DNA from: Sphingobium indicum BiD32
Lineage (GTDB): Bacteria > Pseudomonadota > Alphaproteobacteria > Sphingomonadales > Sphingomonadaceae
DNA length: 64,000 nt
Direction: 5' to 3'
NCBI RefSeq assembly: GCF_000382885.1
Contig: NZ_CAVK010000124.1
Coordinates: forward strand, 1-64,000
Below the pieces are notes generated by a model. That model saw only the letters and a program-made list of their open reading frames with translations, did not search any database and was not told the DNA's origin. Positions 16,413-24,187 of this stretch are shown here, in pieces; within the stretch, counting starts at the first letter, position 1; every line of letters begins with the position of its first letter. The translations under genes were made by a program, and so were the position numbers.

Positions 16413-16551
16413 ATCGCGTCGCAGCTTCGCGAACCTAGCGGAAAGCCCAGTCAACGCTGCGCCCGCCCACCGTGCATAAAAGCGTCATGGAACAGCAACA
16501 GCGGGGCAGCGCACGGCGCGCCCCAGCCATGACAGACCGGGGGATGGTGGC

Positions 16552-17649
16552 TTGAATTTCGATCTCAGCGAAGAGCAGGCCATGCTTCGCGATCTGGTCG
16601 ATCGGTTCGGGGCGGATCATTATGACGCCACCCGCCGTCTCGCCTATCTGCGCGAACCGCGCGGCTTTGCCGACGCCAACTGGGCGACGCTGGCGGAAAC
16701 CGGCCTGCTGGCCTTCACCCTGCCGGAGGAAGCAGGCGGCTTTGGCGGGTCGGCGGTGGATATCATCACCGTGATGGAGGCGCTGGGCCGCTGTGTCGCG
16801 GTTGAGCCGGTTCTGCCCGCCATCATATTGGGCGCAGGATTGGTCGCGGCGGCAGGAACGGAAAGCCAGAAAGCGACGCTGCTGCCCACGATCGCGGCGG
16901 GCGAGGCCATCGTCGCGGCTGCCCTGTTCGAGCGGCAGGCGCGCTTTGACCTGGATGGCATCAAAACCCGTGTCCATGACGGCCGGATCAACGGTACCAA
17001 GCAAATGGTGCTGGGCGGCAGCTATGCCGATCATCTGCTGGTCGCCGCGCGGACGGGGGATGGCGTGGTGACGCTCCATCTGGTCGATGCCAGCGCGCCC
17101 GGCATCACGATCACGCCCTACCGACTGGTGGATGGTTCGATCGCCGCCGATGTGCAATTTATCGACACTCCTGCCGCACCGATGGCGGGTGGCGAGGCGG
17201 CGCTGGCGCAACTTCTGGATCAGGCACGGCTTGCCATTTGCGGTGAATTGCTGGGGCTGATGGACATGATGTTCGCGGCCACGCTCGACTATATCAAGAC
17301 CCGCCAGCAATTTGGCCAGCCGATCGGCAGCTTTCAGGCGATCCAGCACCGCATGGCCGATTGTTATGCCCGCGTCGAACTCAGCCGATCGCACTTATAC
17401 CGTGCTGCCGCGGCCGATGGCGCAACCTGTGCCGCAGCGGTCATGGGCGCGAAAGCCTATATCGCCCAAAGCGCGATGCAAGTGGGTGAGGAAGCGGTGC
17501 AGTTGCATGGCGGCATTGGCACGACCGAGGAACTGATGGTGGGGCAGGCATTCAAGCGAGTGATGGCGCTGGCCACGCTGCTTGGCGACACCGACCATGA
17601 CATAGTTGCCTATATTGCGCTCACCCGTTGCACAGCGGATCAGCCATGA
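16552..17649 (+). CDS. Acyl-CoA dehydrogenase family protein, probable non-catalytic-type partner
   Basis: 365 residues, with a TTG start at 16552 preceded by GGGGGATGG; nearby ATG and GTG codons are out of frame. The N-terminus is NFDLSEEQAMLRDLVDRF. The middle is acyl-CoA dehydrogenase-like (QFGQPIGSFQAIQHRMADCY) and the C-terminal part is VQLHGGIGTTEEL, then ALATLLGDTDHDI. The C-terminal YEGT-type catalytic motif is absent. In its place is the LLGD-D-H pattern seen in FadE27/FadE34-type subunits that pair with a catalytic acyl-CoA dehydrogenase in heterotetramers. I infer such a partner role, perhaps with the enzyme encoded at 12528-13736. The gene is translationally coupled (ATGA overlap) to the Rieske ferredoxin gene. 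Confidence 0.88.
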   Translation: MNFDLSEEQAMLRDLVDRFGADHYDATRRLAYLREPRGFADANWATLAETGLLAFTLPEEAGGFGGSAVDIITVMEALGRCVAVEPVLPAIILGAGLVAAAGTESQKATLLPTIAAGEAIVAAALFERQARFDLDGIKTRVHDGRINGTKQMVLGGSYADHLLVAARTGDGVVTLHLVDASAPGITITPYRLVDGSIAADVQFIDTPAAPMAGGEAALAQLLDQARLAICGELLGLMDMMFAATLDYIKTRQQFGQPIGSFQAIQHRMADCYARVELSRSHLYRAAAADGATCAAAVMGAKAYIAQSAMQVGEEAVQLHGGIGTTEELMVGQAFKRVMALATLLGDTDHDIVAYIALTRCTADQP

Positions 17650-18011
17650 CGGAAACCTATCATCGGGTGGTGGAGACCAGTGCTGTCGAGGAACGGGCGA
17701 TGCTGTCCTTTCTCGTCAACGGCTGGCCCGTGCTGATCTGCAAGGATGAGGGGAAGGTCCACGCCTTGATCAACCGTTGCAGTCATGCCGCGGCGGAGCT
17801 GGCACCGGGCGGGCGGGTGCGGCGCGGCGCAGTGATGTGTCCGTTACACGGTGCGCGCTTCAAGCTCGACAATGGCGAATGTCTGGGCGGCGCGGGCTAC
17901 AAGCCGCTCAAACTCTACCCCTGGCGCGAAAGCGCGGATGGATGGATTGAGGTGGCTGTGCCCGACGCAGCGCCGGGCGCGGAGCATTTGCCAGTCAAGC
18001 CTTTGATATAA
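17646..18011 (+). CDS. Small Rieske [2Fe-2S] protein
   Basis: A 121-residue stand-alone Rieske domain. The cluster ligands are visible as NRCSHAAAEL (Cys-x-His) and VMCPLHGARF (Cys-x-x-His), followed by the usual LDNGECLGG turn. Its ATG overlaps the stop of the preceding acyl-CoA dehydrogenase, so the two are co-translated. It is too short to be an oxygenase large subunit and has no catalytic iron domain. A ferredoxin role for a Rieske oxygenase or a NirD-like accessory role are the usual options. Coupling to an acyl-CoA dehydrogenase suggests electron transfer within the pathway. This is inference. Confidence 0.9.
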   Translation: MTETYHRVVETSAVEERAMLSFLVNGWPVLICKDEGKVHALINRCSHAAAELAPGGRVRRGAVMCPLHGARFKLDNGECLGGAGYKPLKLYPWRESADGWIEVAVPDAAPGAEHLPVKPLI

Positions 18012-18037
18012 AATACAATAGTTCGCACGCAATCGTG

Positions 18038-18153
18038 CCGTTCGTCCTGAGTAGCCGCTGAGCTTGTCGAAGCGGCGTATCGAAGGATGCGTATGGTCGG
18101 AATGCTTCGATACGGGCCTTCGACTTCGCTCAGTCCCTACTTAGCACGAACGG
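18038..18153. repeat. Long imperfect inverted repeat (sphingomonad-type intergenic element) between convergent genes
   Basis: Arms of about 48 bp (18039-18086 and 18104-18152) pair imperfectly. The left arm runs from CGTTCGTCCTGAG through GCTGAGCTTGTCGAAG to GTATCGAAGG. The right arm is its near-complement, ending in GCACGAACG. Motifs with CTGAG-CTTGTCGAAG are widespread between genes in sphingomonads. It lies between the convergent Rieske and ThuA genes, where it could act as a terminator on both strands. No T-run is seen. Confidence 0.65.
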
Positions 18154-18171
18154 ATTGGGGTGGAGCTATGA

Positions 18172-18927
18172 TCAAACTTCCTTATCCTTGCACCACTCTA
18201 TCCCGCGCCTCAGCAGATCGTAAAAGACCGGCAGGTCCCAGGCGCAGCGATCGACGGTGGGCCACCAGTCCAAAAATGGCTGCATGTCATAATGGCCGCG
18301 ACAATGGCCGAGCGTATTGTACAGCACCGCGCCCTTGCCCTGCGTCTTGATATACATCACCGGGTGCCGGTCCTGCGCCCAGCTATGTTCGTCAAAGCCG
18401 GTAGCCTCTCCCGCAAATTCGGTGTCGAGCAGGATGTGCAGGTCGCCATGCCGTTCCATCAGATAGAGTTCGTCGGTCGTCTCGAACGGCGCGATCCCGC
18501 GTGTCAGCACATTGTCGGCATCGGCAACCTCGACCCGATAGGGCGCGATTGGCGGGTGGGCGATGAACTGGCTGCCGAGTGTTTTCATCATCAGCGGTGC
18601 CCAGCGCGGGCTGCCGTACAGGCCATTGTCGAACAGCCGCAGCACGGAATTGGTCCCGTGCAGCGCATACCAGCGCCCGCCATCCTGGACCCATTGGCGC
18701 AGCGCTTCCTGTGCGGGCAGCGGCGGCACGACGTCGCAAGTATAGGTGATCAGCATGTCGGCGGCGAGGATCGCGTCCAGATTGCCATAATCCTCGAACA
18801 CGCGGGTCCGCACGCGCGGATCGTCGCCCAGCAGCTTGAGCAATTCCAGCCGGGCAAAGTCCATGTCGTGATAGAGACCGCCGACAATCAGCACGCAATT
18901 GATGCGGGCGGGCTGCGTCTCGCTCAT
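18172..18927 (-). CDS. ThuA-like domain protein
   Basis: A 251-residue protein of the ThuA (trehalose-utilisation-like, class I glutamine amidotransferase fold) family. It shows CVLIVGGLYHDMDFAR, ADMLITYTCDVVPPLP, GGRWYALHGTNSVLRL and the C-terminal VMYIKTQGKGAVLYNTLGHC. The HGT motif stands where amidotransferases carry their nucleophile, so amidase activity is not expected. The ATG at 18927 follows GAGGA and lies 14 bp after the SDR stop. In operons with SDRs and dehydrogenases, ThuA-like proteins have been tied to keto-sugar or hydroxy-keto metabolism, but the biochemical role is open. It is the last gene of its two-gene operon, ahead of the intergenic inverted repeat. Confidence 0.85.
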   Translation of the reverse strand: MSETQPARINCVLIVGGLYHDMDFARLELLKLLGDDPRVRTRVFEDYGNLDAILAADMLITYTCDVVPPLPAQEALRQWVQDGGRWYALHGTNSVLRLFDNGLYGSPRWAPLMMKTLGSQFIAHPPIAPYRVEVADADNVLTRGIAPFETTDELYLMERHGDLHILLDTEFAGEATGFDEHSWAQDRHPVMYIKTQGKGAVLYNTLGHCRGHYDMQPFLDWWPTVDRCAWDLPVFYDLLRRGIEWCKDKEV

Positions 18928-18941
18928 TGCTGCATCCTCGC

Positions 18942-19703
18942 TCAATATTGCACGCCCTTGGTGATGCCGCCGTCGATCAGCACATTGGCCCCGGTCATGT
19001 AGCGGCAGGCGGGTGAGGCGATGAAGGCGATCGCCTTGGCCAGTTCCTCGCCCGTACCCATTCGGCCGAACGGGATCTGCTTCAGGATGCCATCGTGGAA
19101 ATCGGCCATATGTTCCTTGATATAGGCCCAAGGACCGTCATCGGTATAGACCGGGCCAGGGGACACGCAATTGACCCGCAATCCCTGCGGCGCATGTTTC
19201 TGCGCCAGCGCGGCGCTGTAGTTGATCACCGCCGCCTTCATGGCATTATAGGGCTGGGGTCCCATAAACTCCTCCAGCGCGCCGGTGGAGGAAATGGTGA
19301 CGATCGACCCGGCATCGGACTGTTCCAGCGCGGGCAGGGCAGCGTGGATGCCGCGTACCAACGGCAATATGTCGCCGTTCAGCACGGTGGTCCAGGCTTC
19401 GGGGGTATCGACCCCCGGATTGACCGATACGAAGGAAATGAAGATGTCGCAGCCGCCCAGCTGCTCAGCGGCGCTGGCGACCCAGCCGGGGAAGGCCTCC
19501 GCGTCGGTCACGTCCACCGACGCGCCGATGCCGCGCACGCCCAGCGCCTGCACTTCGGCGACGACGCTATCGACCTTGTCCTGCGTCCGCCCGCACAGCG
19601 CCACGTCGCACCCTTCGGCGGCCAGTATCTTCGCCACCGCCCGGCCGATACTGGCATTGGCGCCTGCAAGAATGGCTTTGCGCCCTTTCAGACCAATATC
19701 CAT
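18942..19703 (-). CDS. SDR-family oxidoreductase
   Basis: A 253-residue classical-size short-chain dehydrogenase. The cofactor loop is degenerate (AGANASIGRA at residues 13-22 instead of TGxxxGIG). The NNAG motif is replaced by FVSVNPG. The catalytic Ser138/139, Tyr152 and Lys156 are in place (TISSTGALEEF, then PYNAMKAAVINYSAAL), as is NCVSPGPVYT. The start at 19703 follows GAGAGAGGA. It probably oxidises a hydroxyl or reduces a keto group on a pathway intermediate with NAD(P). It is followed 14 bp later by the ThuA gene and is divergent from the acyl-CoA ligase gene. Confidence 0.9.
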   Translation of the reverse strand: MDIGLKGRKAILAGANASIGRAVAKILAAEGCDVALCGRTQDKVDSVVAEVQALGVRGIGASVDVTDAEAFPGWVASAAEQLGGCDIFISFVSVNPGVDTPEAWTTVLNGDILPLVRGIHAALPALEQSDAGSIVTISSTGALEEFMGPQPYNAMKAAVINYSAALAQKHAPQGLRVNCVSPGPVYTDDGPWAYIKEHMADFHDGILKQIPFGRMGTGEELAKAIAFIASPACRYMTGANVLIDGGITKGVQY

Positions 19704-19766
19704 GACGGCATCCTCTCTCAAGTCTCTTCAATCGCCCGCCTGTTTACCGGCATATGCGGGGCGCTG

Positions 19767-19786
19767 CACTGGCAAAACCGTCAGGG
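19767..19786. promoter_or_regulatory. Weak lux-box-like site in the SDR/acyl-CoA ligase promoter
   Basis: CACTGGCAAAACCGTCAGGG keeps the CTG-N10-CAG core of the sites at 2571 and 23683 but has a poor outer left half. It is 63 bp upstream of the SDR start, almost the same distance as the site ahead of LuxR. Support comes mainly from position. Confidence 0.28.
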
Positions 19787-19806
19787 GTGCGGGCCGGTGC
19801 GGCAAC

Positions 19807-19832
19807 CGAAATGCGCTCTTTTGCGCATTTCG
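19807..19832. promoter_or_regulatory. Perfect 10-bp inverted repeat, operator candidate
   Basis: CGAAATGCGC, a 6-nt TCTTTT spacer and the exact complement GCGCATTTCG lie in the divergent SDR/acyl-CoA ligase spacer. They are 76 bp ahead of the ligase ATG. There is no stop codon nearby for a terminator, so I read it as a binding site or an attenuator hairpin. It does not resemble the lux-like boxes. Confidence 0.45.
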
Positions 19833-19908
19833 AGGCAGACCCTTAGCGATTGTGACAGGGCGACGCCCGGCCTTTTTCCGCTATGCAGGACGTTCAAGCG
19901 GAGGGACC

Positions 19909-21435
19909 ATGGGGAAGAGCGCCATCACTATAGCGGATCATGTCCGGGCGCACGCCGCTGCGACGCCTGACGCGATCGCCCTGATCTTCGAGGGGCGCGA
20001 GACCAGCTATGCCGCGCTTGACCGGCAGGCGAGCCGGGTTGCCAACGCCCTGATCGCCGGGGGCCATGTACCGGGCGGCCGGGTCGCCTATCTCGGCAAG
20101 AATCGCGACGACTATTTCGGTTTCTGGCTGGGCGCGGCGAAGGCTGGCCTGGTTACCGTGCCAGTCAACTGGCGGCTCGCAGCGCCGGAGGTCGCTTATA
20201 TATTGGCCGATGCGCGCCCTTGCCTGATCCTGGTCGAACCGGAATTTCTGGATCGGGTGGCGGGGCAGGGGGCGACCATCCTGCTGACCGATCCTTGCGG
20301 TGACTATCCGCTCCTTGCCGACTGGCGCGATGCGCAGGCCGACACCGATCCGCGCCGTGACGCGGGCTATGACGCCGCCGTGCTGATGCTCTACACGTCC
20401 GGCACCACCGGTCAGCCCAAGGGGGCGATGCTCTCCAACCGCAGCCTGCTCGGCTTGCGCGCGTCGGAACCGGACCTGCCCGACTGGTATCGCTGGAGCG
20501 CGGCGGACGTGTCGCTGATCGCGATGCCCATCTTCCACATCAGCGGGTCGGGCTGGGGGCTTTGGACGCTCCAGCATGGCGCAAAGGGCGTGGTCGTGCG
20601 CGAATTTGATCCCGCGCGCGTGCTGGACTTGCTCGTGACTTTCCGCATCAGCAAGATCATGCTGGTCCCCACCGCGCTGCGCATCCTGTGCGATCATCCC
20701 GCCGCTGCCGCCACGGATTTCAGCTTCCTGCGGACCATCTGCTATGGCGGATCGGCGATCCCGCTTGATCTGCTGCGGCAGGCGATTGCCGTCATCGGCT
20801 GTGGCTTTGCGCAAATGTACGGCATGACCGAAACCGCCGGTACCATCATCGGCCTGCCGCCGCAGGACCATGATCCAGACGGGTCCGAGCGGATGCGCGG
20901 CATCGGCCTGCCGTTGCCTGGTGTCCGGGTGCGGATATCGGACGAGGCGGGCAACACGCTGCCACCCGGCGCGATCGGTGAGATATTGGTGGCGTCGCAG
21001 GCCAATATGATCGGCTATTTCGACCGGCCCGACGCCACTGCCGAAGCGATCGACGCGGACGGCTGGCTGCGCACCGGGGACGCGGGCTGGATGGACGCGG
21101 ACGGCTATCTTTACCTCGCCGACCGGATCAAGGACATGATCATCACCGGGGGCGAAAATGTCTATCCCGCTGAAGTGGAAAATGCGCTCTACAGCCACCC
21201 GGCCGTCGCCGACGTTGCGGTGATCGGCGTGCCGGACGCCAAATGGGGAGAGGCGGTCAAGGCGATCGTCGTTCCGCAAGAGGGCGAAACCCCCGATCCC
21301 GATGCGCTGATCGCCTGGGCGCGCGAACGGATTGCGGCTTACAAGGCACCCAAAACGGTGGACTTCCGATCCGACCTGCCCCGCAATCCGTCGGGCAAGA
21401 TTTTGCGCCGCCTGCTGCGCGACGAATATCGGTAA
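19909..21435 (+). CDS. AMP-forming acyl-CoA synthetase (acyl-CoA ligase)
   Basis: A 508-residue adenylate-forming ligase. It shows the P-loop-like core motif LYTSGTTGQPKGAMLSN, the A5 motif QMYGMTETAG, GWLRTGDAGWMDADG (A7), ADRIKDMIITGGENVYPAEVE (A8) and the C-terminal catalytic Lys in NPSGKILRR (A10). The ATG at 19909 has GGAGGGA directly upstream and opens GKSAITIADHVRAHAAATPD, the normal start of the family. It converts a carboxylic acid to its CoA thioester with ATP and is the likely entry step of the pathway. A SnoaL-like gene follows 76 bp downstream and ends at a strong terminator. Substrate range cannot be read from the sequence. Confidence 0.93.
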   Translation: MGKSAITIADHVRAHAAATPDAIALIFEGRETSYAALDRQASRVANALIAGGHVPGGRVAYLGKNRDDYFGFWLGAAKAGLVTVPVNWRLAAPEVAYILADARPCLILVEPEFLDRVAGQGATILLTDPCGDYPLLADWRDAQADTDPRRDAGYDAAVLMLYTSGTTGQPKGAMLSNRSLLGLRASEPDLPDWYRWSAADVSLIAMPIFHISGSGWGLWTLQHGAKGVVVREFDPARVLDLLVTFRISKIMLVPTALRILCDHPAAAATDFSFLRTICYGGSAIPLDLLRQAIAVIGCGFAQMYGMTETAGTIIGLPPQDHDPDGSERMRGIGLPLPGVRVRISDEAGNTLPPGAIGEILVASQANMIGYFDRPDATAEAIDADGWLRTGDAGWMDADGYLYLADRIKDMIITGGENVYPAEVENALYSHPAVADVAVIGVPDAKWGEAVKAIVVPQEGETPDPDALIAWARERIAAYKAPKTVDFRSDLPRNPSGKILRRLLRDEYR

Positions 21436-21511
21436 GACCTGCGATTTCCGGCAGGTTCGGGGTTGGCTGGCTCCGCCTATCCTCCGGCAAAACAGACTGA
21501 GGAGAGAGGTT

Positions 21512-21934
21512 TTGACCGCCAACTTCACCGGCCCGATCGAGGACCGGCTGGCCATTCGCGAACTGCTCGAAACCTATGCCGATGCGGTCAATCGCGTCGA
21601 TCGGGCCTTGTGGGCTTCGCTGTGGGTGGAGGACAGCCATTGGGATATGTCCCACTATCCCGACCTGGGTGTCGTGTCGGGCAAGGCCGCCATTGTCGAT
21701 CTATGGGCCAGCGCCATGCCCCATTATCCCCAACTCAGTTTCCTGCTCAATCCCGGCATGATCCGGGTCGATGGCGACAAGGCGGAGGCCCGCGCCTATT
21801 TTTCCGAAGTCTATGCCGAGCCGGGCACGGGCAAGGATAAGCGCGCACGTGCCTGCTATAACGACCGGCTGGTGAAACAGGACGGGCAATGGTTCTTCCA
21901 GAGCCGATCTTTCACCATCATCCACCAGAGCTGA
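21512..21934 (+). CDS. SnoaL/NTF2-like protein
   Basis: 140 residues of the cystatin-like alpha+beta barrel (SnoaL_4/NTF2) type: RLAIRELLETYADAVNRVD, WASLWVEDSHWDMSH, then the C-terminal RACYNDRLVKQDGQWFFQSR. The start is TTG at 21512 with GAGGAGAGAGG just upstream; no ATG is placed suitably. Members include dehydratases, dehydrochlorinases, isomerases and small hydroxylase subunits acting on ring or acyl substrates. The lone domain near an acyl-CoA ligase suggests a dehydratase or isomerase step. A Rho-independent terminator follows 42 bp after the stop. Confidence 0.85.
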   Translation: MTANFTGPIEDRLAIRELLETYADAVNRVDRALWASLWVEDSHWDMSHYPDLGVVSGKAAIVDLWASAMPHYPQLSFLLNPGMIRVDGDKAEARAYFSEVYAEPGTGKDKRARACYNDRLVKQDGQWFFQSRSFTIIHQS

Positions 21935-21975
21935 CGATATTTCCGTCGGCTCGCTCTCCATGAGCTGCGGGAAAT

Positions 21976-22009
21976 GACCCGGTCGCCACAAACGGCCGGG
22001 TCCTTTTTT
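21976..22009 (+). terminator. Rho-independent terminator of the ligase-SnoaL operon
   Basis: A 10-bp stem (GACCCGGTCG, 21976-21985, with 21993-22002; one G-T wobble) has a 7-nt loop and is followed by CTTTTTT. It sits just before the end of the convergent SDR gene, whose stop is at 22019. Confidence 0.85.
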
Positions 22010-22018
22010 GGCAGGCCG

Positions 22019-22801
22019 TCAATGCGCGGTCATGCCGCCGTCGATGACCAACTCGGACCCGGTGACGAAACTCGCGGCAGGCGCGGCGAGATAGACGATG
22101 CCATCGGCAATCTCCTGCGCGGTGCCCATCCGCCCCAGTGCATGGCCCGCCGACACCGTCGCTCGTGCGGTCGCTTCATCGGGGAAGGCGCCGGTTTCGA
22201 CATAGCGTGCGTAGATGGTGTCCATCATATTGGTGTCGATACCGCCGGGATGGACGCTGTTGACGCGGATCGGCTGGCCGAGCGCCGCATATTCCAGCGC
22301 CGCGCATTTGCTGAACAGCCGCACCGCGCCCTTGGTCGCGCAATAGGCCGACATGAACGGCGCGCCCGCCAGTCCGCCGACCGATGACAGGTTGATGATC
22401 GACGATCCGCCCCGCCGGTCCGCGCCGCTTCGGGCCAGCAGATCGGCCATGGCGCGGGTGCCCAGAAATATCCCCTCGACATTGATGCTCATACATTTGC
22501 GGAAGGTCGCCAGGCTGGTTTCTGCAATCGCGTCGGTGACGGAAATTCCGGCATTGTTCACCAATATGTCGAGCCGCCCATAGGTCGTAGCGACATGGTC
22601 TGCCAGCGCGGCCCAGCCCGCTTCGTCGATCACGTCGAGCGGGTGATATGCTGTCGCCCCTCTAACGGACGCGCTTGCCGCCATGTCGGTCGCGATCACC
22701 CTTGCCCCAGCGTCTGCCAGTGCCTTGACGGTTGCGCCGCCAATTCCGCCACCGGCCCCGGTCACCAGCGCCACTGCGCCGCTCAGGTCAAAACTGCTCA
22801 T
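22019..22801 (-). CDS. SDR-family oxidoreductase (second gene of an SDR pair)
   Basis: A 260-residue classical short-chain dehydrogenase. It has VALVTGAGGGIGGATVKAL (cofactor loop), LDILVNNAGIS, INLSSVGGLAGAPFMSAY with CATKGAVRLF (Ser-Tyr-Lys triad) and IRVNSVHPGGIDTNMM. Its ATG at 22801 overlaps the stop of the preceding SDR (ATGA), so the two are translationally coupled. The neighbouring SDR is about the same size and shares the SVHPG and KGAVRLFSK blocks, which suggests an old tandem duplication with divergent substrate roles. It probably acts on a hydroxyl/keto intermediate. Confidence 0.92.
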   Translation of the reverse strand: MSSFDLSGAVALVTGAGGGIGGATVKALADAGARVIATDMAASASVRGATAYHPLDVIDEAGWAALADHVATTYGRLDILVNNAGISVTDAIAETSLATFRKCMSINVEGIFLGTRAMADLLARSGADRRGGSSIINLSSVGGLAGAPFMSAYCATKGAVRLFSKCAALEYAALGQPIRVNSVHPGGIDTNMMDTIYARYVETGAFPDEATARATVSAGHALGRMGTAQEIADGIVYLAAPAASFVTGSELVIDGGMTAH

Positions 22802-23601
22802 CGTGCCGTCCATCCCCCATCGACCACGACCTCGCTCCCGGTCATGTAGCTGGCGTCATCGCTTGCCAGGAACGCAACCACCTTGCCGATTTCGATCGGT
22901 TGGGCCAGTCGCTTGATCGGCGTCGTCTGCGCCATCTGGTCGATCAGATCATCGGCGCTCAGCGTTCCGTCGCGTGCGGCCCATCGCTCCATCCCCTGTC
23001 GCAGCAACGGCGTATCGACAAAGCCGGGATGCACGCTGTTGACGCGGATCGGCACGCCCGCATCGGCAAATTCCAGCGCATTGGACTTGCTGAACAGCCG
23101 CACCGCACCCTTGGATGCATTATAGGCCGATACTTCGCCCATGCCGACCAGCCCCATGATCGAGCTGATATTGATGATGCTGGAGCCATAGGGCGTCGCC
23201 GCCCCGCTCTGCGCCAGCAGCGGCTGGAACGTCTTGGTGCCCAGGAACACCGTGTCCATGTTCAGCGTCATCAGCCGCCGCCAGGTCGCCAGTTCCAGAT
23301 CCTGCACCTTGCCGGTCAGGTCCGCGCCGACATTATTGACCAATATGTCGAGCCGCCCGTGCGCTGCCATCACCCGGTCGCGGGCGGCCTGCCATGCTTC
23401 CTCCATCGTCGCGTCCAGCCGGATATAGGAACAGCCCGGCATCGCGGCGATCGCGCTGGCTACCGCCTCGCTATCTTCCGCATCCAGATCGGTGATGATC
23501 GTTGTCGCGCCATCGGTGGCCAGGCATTGTGCGATCGCCCGTCCGATGCCCCTTAGCGCGCCCGATACCAGCGCCACCCGTCCGTCCAGTCGTCCTGCCA
23601 T
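22798..23601 (-). CDS. SDR-family oxidoreductase (first gene of an SDR pair)
   Basis: A 267-residue classical short-chain dehydrogenase. It has VALVSGALRGIGRAIAQCLA (cofactor loop), LDILVNNVGAD, INISSIMGLVGMGEVSAY with NASKGAVRLF (Ser-Tyr-Lys triad) and IRVNSVHPGFVDT. The ATG at 23601 is preferred over one two codons earlier because GAGAGAGGA then sits at a proper 7-bp spacing. It is coupled to the next SDR by an ATGA overlap. It is divergent from the SnoaL-SDR operon across a 152-bp spacer that holds the best lux-type palindrome of the window. Confidence 0.92.
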   Translation of the reverse strand: MAGRLDGRVALVSGALRGIGRAIAQCLATDGATTIITDLDAEDSEAVASAIAAMPGCSYIRLDATMEEAWQAARDRVMAAHGRLDILVNNVGADLTGKVQDLELATWRRLMTLNMDTVFLGTKTFQPLLAQSGAATPYGSSIINISSIMGLVGMGEVSAYNASKGAVRLFSKSNALEFADAGVPIRVNSVHPGFVDTPLLRQGMERWAARDGTLSADDLIDQMAQTTPIKRLAQPIEIGKVVAFLASDDASYMTGSEVVVDGGWTAR

Positions 23602-23682
23602 GGGCATTCCTCTCTCCGCATGGCCCGCGCCGGGCCAGCCTCTTTTGTCGATCGACGTGTCGGCCCGTCGGCCAATCGCTTC

Positions 23683-23702
23683 ACCTGCCGCTTTTTACAG
23701 GT
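23683..23702. promoter_or_regulatory. Lux-box palindrome in the SDR pair/SnoaL divergent promoter
   Basis: ACCTGCCGCTTTTTACAGGT has perfect ACCTG/CAGGT half-sites with N10 between, and agrees with the classical lux box at 14 of 20 positions by my count. It is 51 bp upstream of the SnoaL start and 81 bp upstream of the SDR start. Confidence 0.52.
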
Positions 23703-23753
23703 TCGCGGTCATTCCCAAGCGCGCATCTAGGCTGGAACAGGAGAGCAATTGCC

Positions 23754-24173
23754 ATGGACTCGCACCGCTATGCCGCCATCCGGTCGATGGTTGAAAATCT
23801 CTATGCCCTGACTGCTGCTGGCCGCTGGGATGAGGCGGAGGCGATGATGACCGACGATTTCCGCATCCTGGAGGCCGACAGCCTGCCCTATGCGGGGGAA
23901 TATCTGGGCAAGGGGGCGCTGCGGGAACTCTATACCAAGGTGTTTGCCTTCTGGGAGGATGCCTCGCTTGAAACCAGCGATATTACCGTGTCGGAGGATC
24001 ATGCGATCGTGATGCTGACCGTCCATGCGACGTCGCGCCACAATGGCCAGCGGCTGGCCATGCCGCTGTGCGAAGTATTTCATCTGCGCGGCGACAAGTT
24101 CAGTGGCATCACCCCCTATTATTTCGATACAGCATCGATCGCGCGGGCGACCGGCACGCTGATGGCTGATTGA
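23754..24173 (+). CDS. SnoaL/NTF2-like protein
   Basis: 139 residues of the NTF2/SnoaL fold: MVENLYALTAAGRWDEAEAM, MTDDFRILEADSLPYAGEY, GKGALRELYTKVFAFW, then DHAIVMLTVHATSRHNGQRL. The ATG at 23754 follows CAGGAGAG. The WDEAEAMMTDDFR block is typical of ketosteroid-isomerase-like and limonene-epoxide-hydrolase-like small enzymes, so isomerase, dehydratase or hydrolase activity is possible. It is followed 14 bp later by an SDR in the same operon, which argues for consecutive steps on one intermediate. Confidence 0.85.
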   Translation: MDSHRYAAIRSMVENLYALTAAGRWDEAEAMMTDDFRILEADSLPYAGEYLGKGALRELYTKVFAFWEDASLETSDITVSEDHAIVMLTVHATSRHNGQRLAMPLCEVFHLRGDKFSGITPYYFDTASIARATGTLMAD

Positions 24174-24187
24174 GGACAGGACGAGAC

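Noticed and set aside
23621-23637. TGGCCCG-CGC-CGGGCCA hairpin just upstream of the SDR pair
   Set aside because: It is perfect but only 7 bp, G+C only and next to the ribosome binding site. Such palindromes are frequent by chance in this GC-rich DNA, and no link to a regulator is visible.
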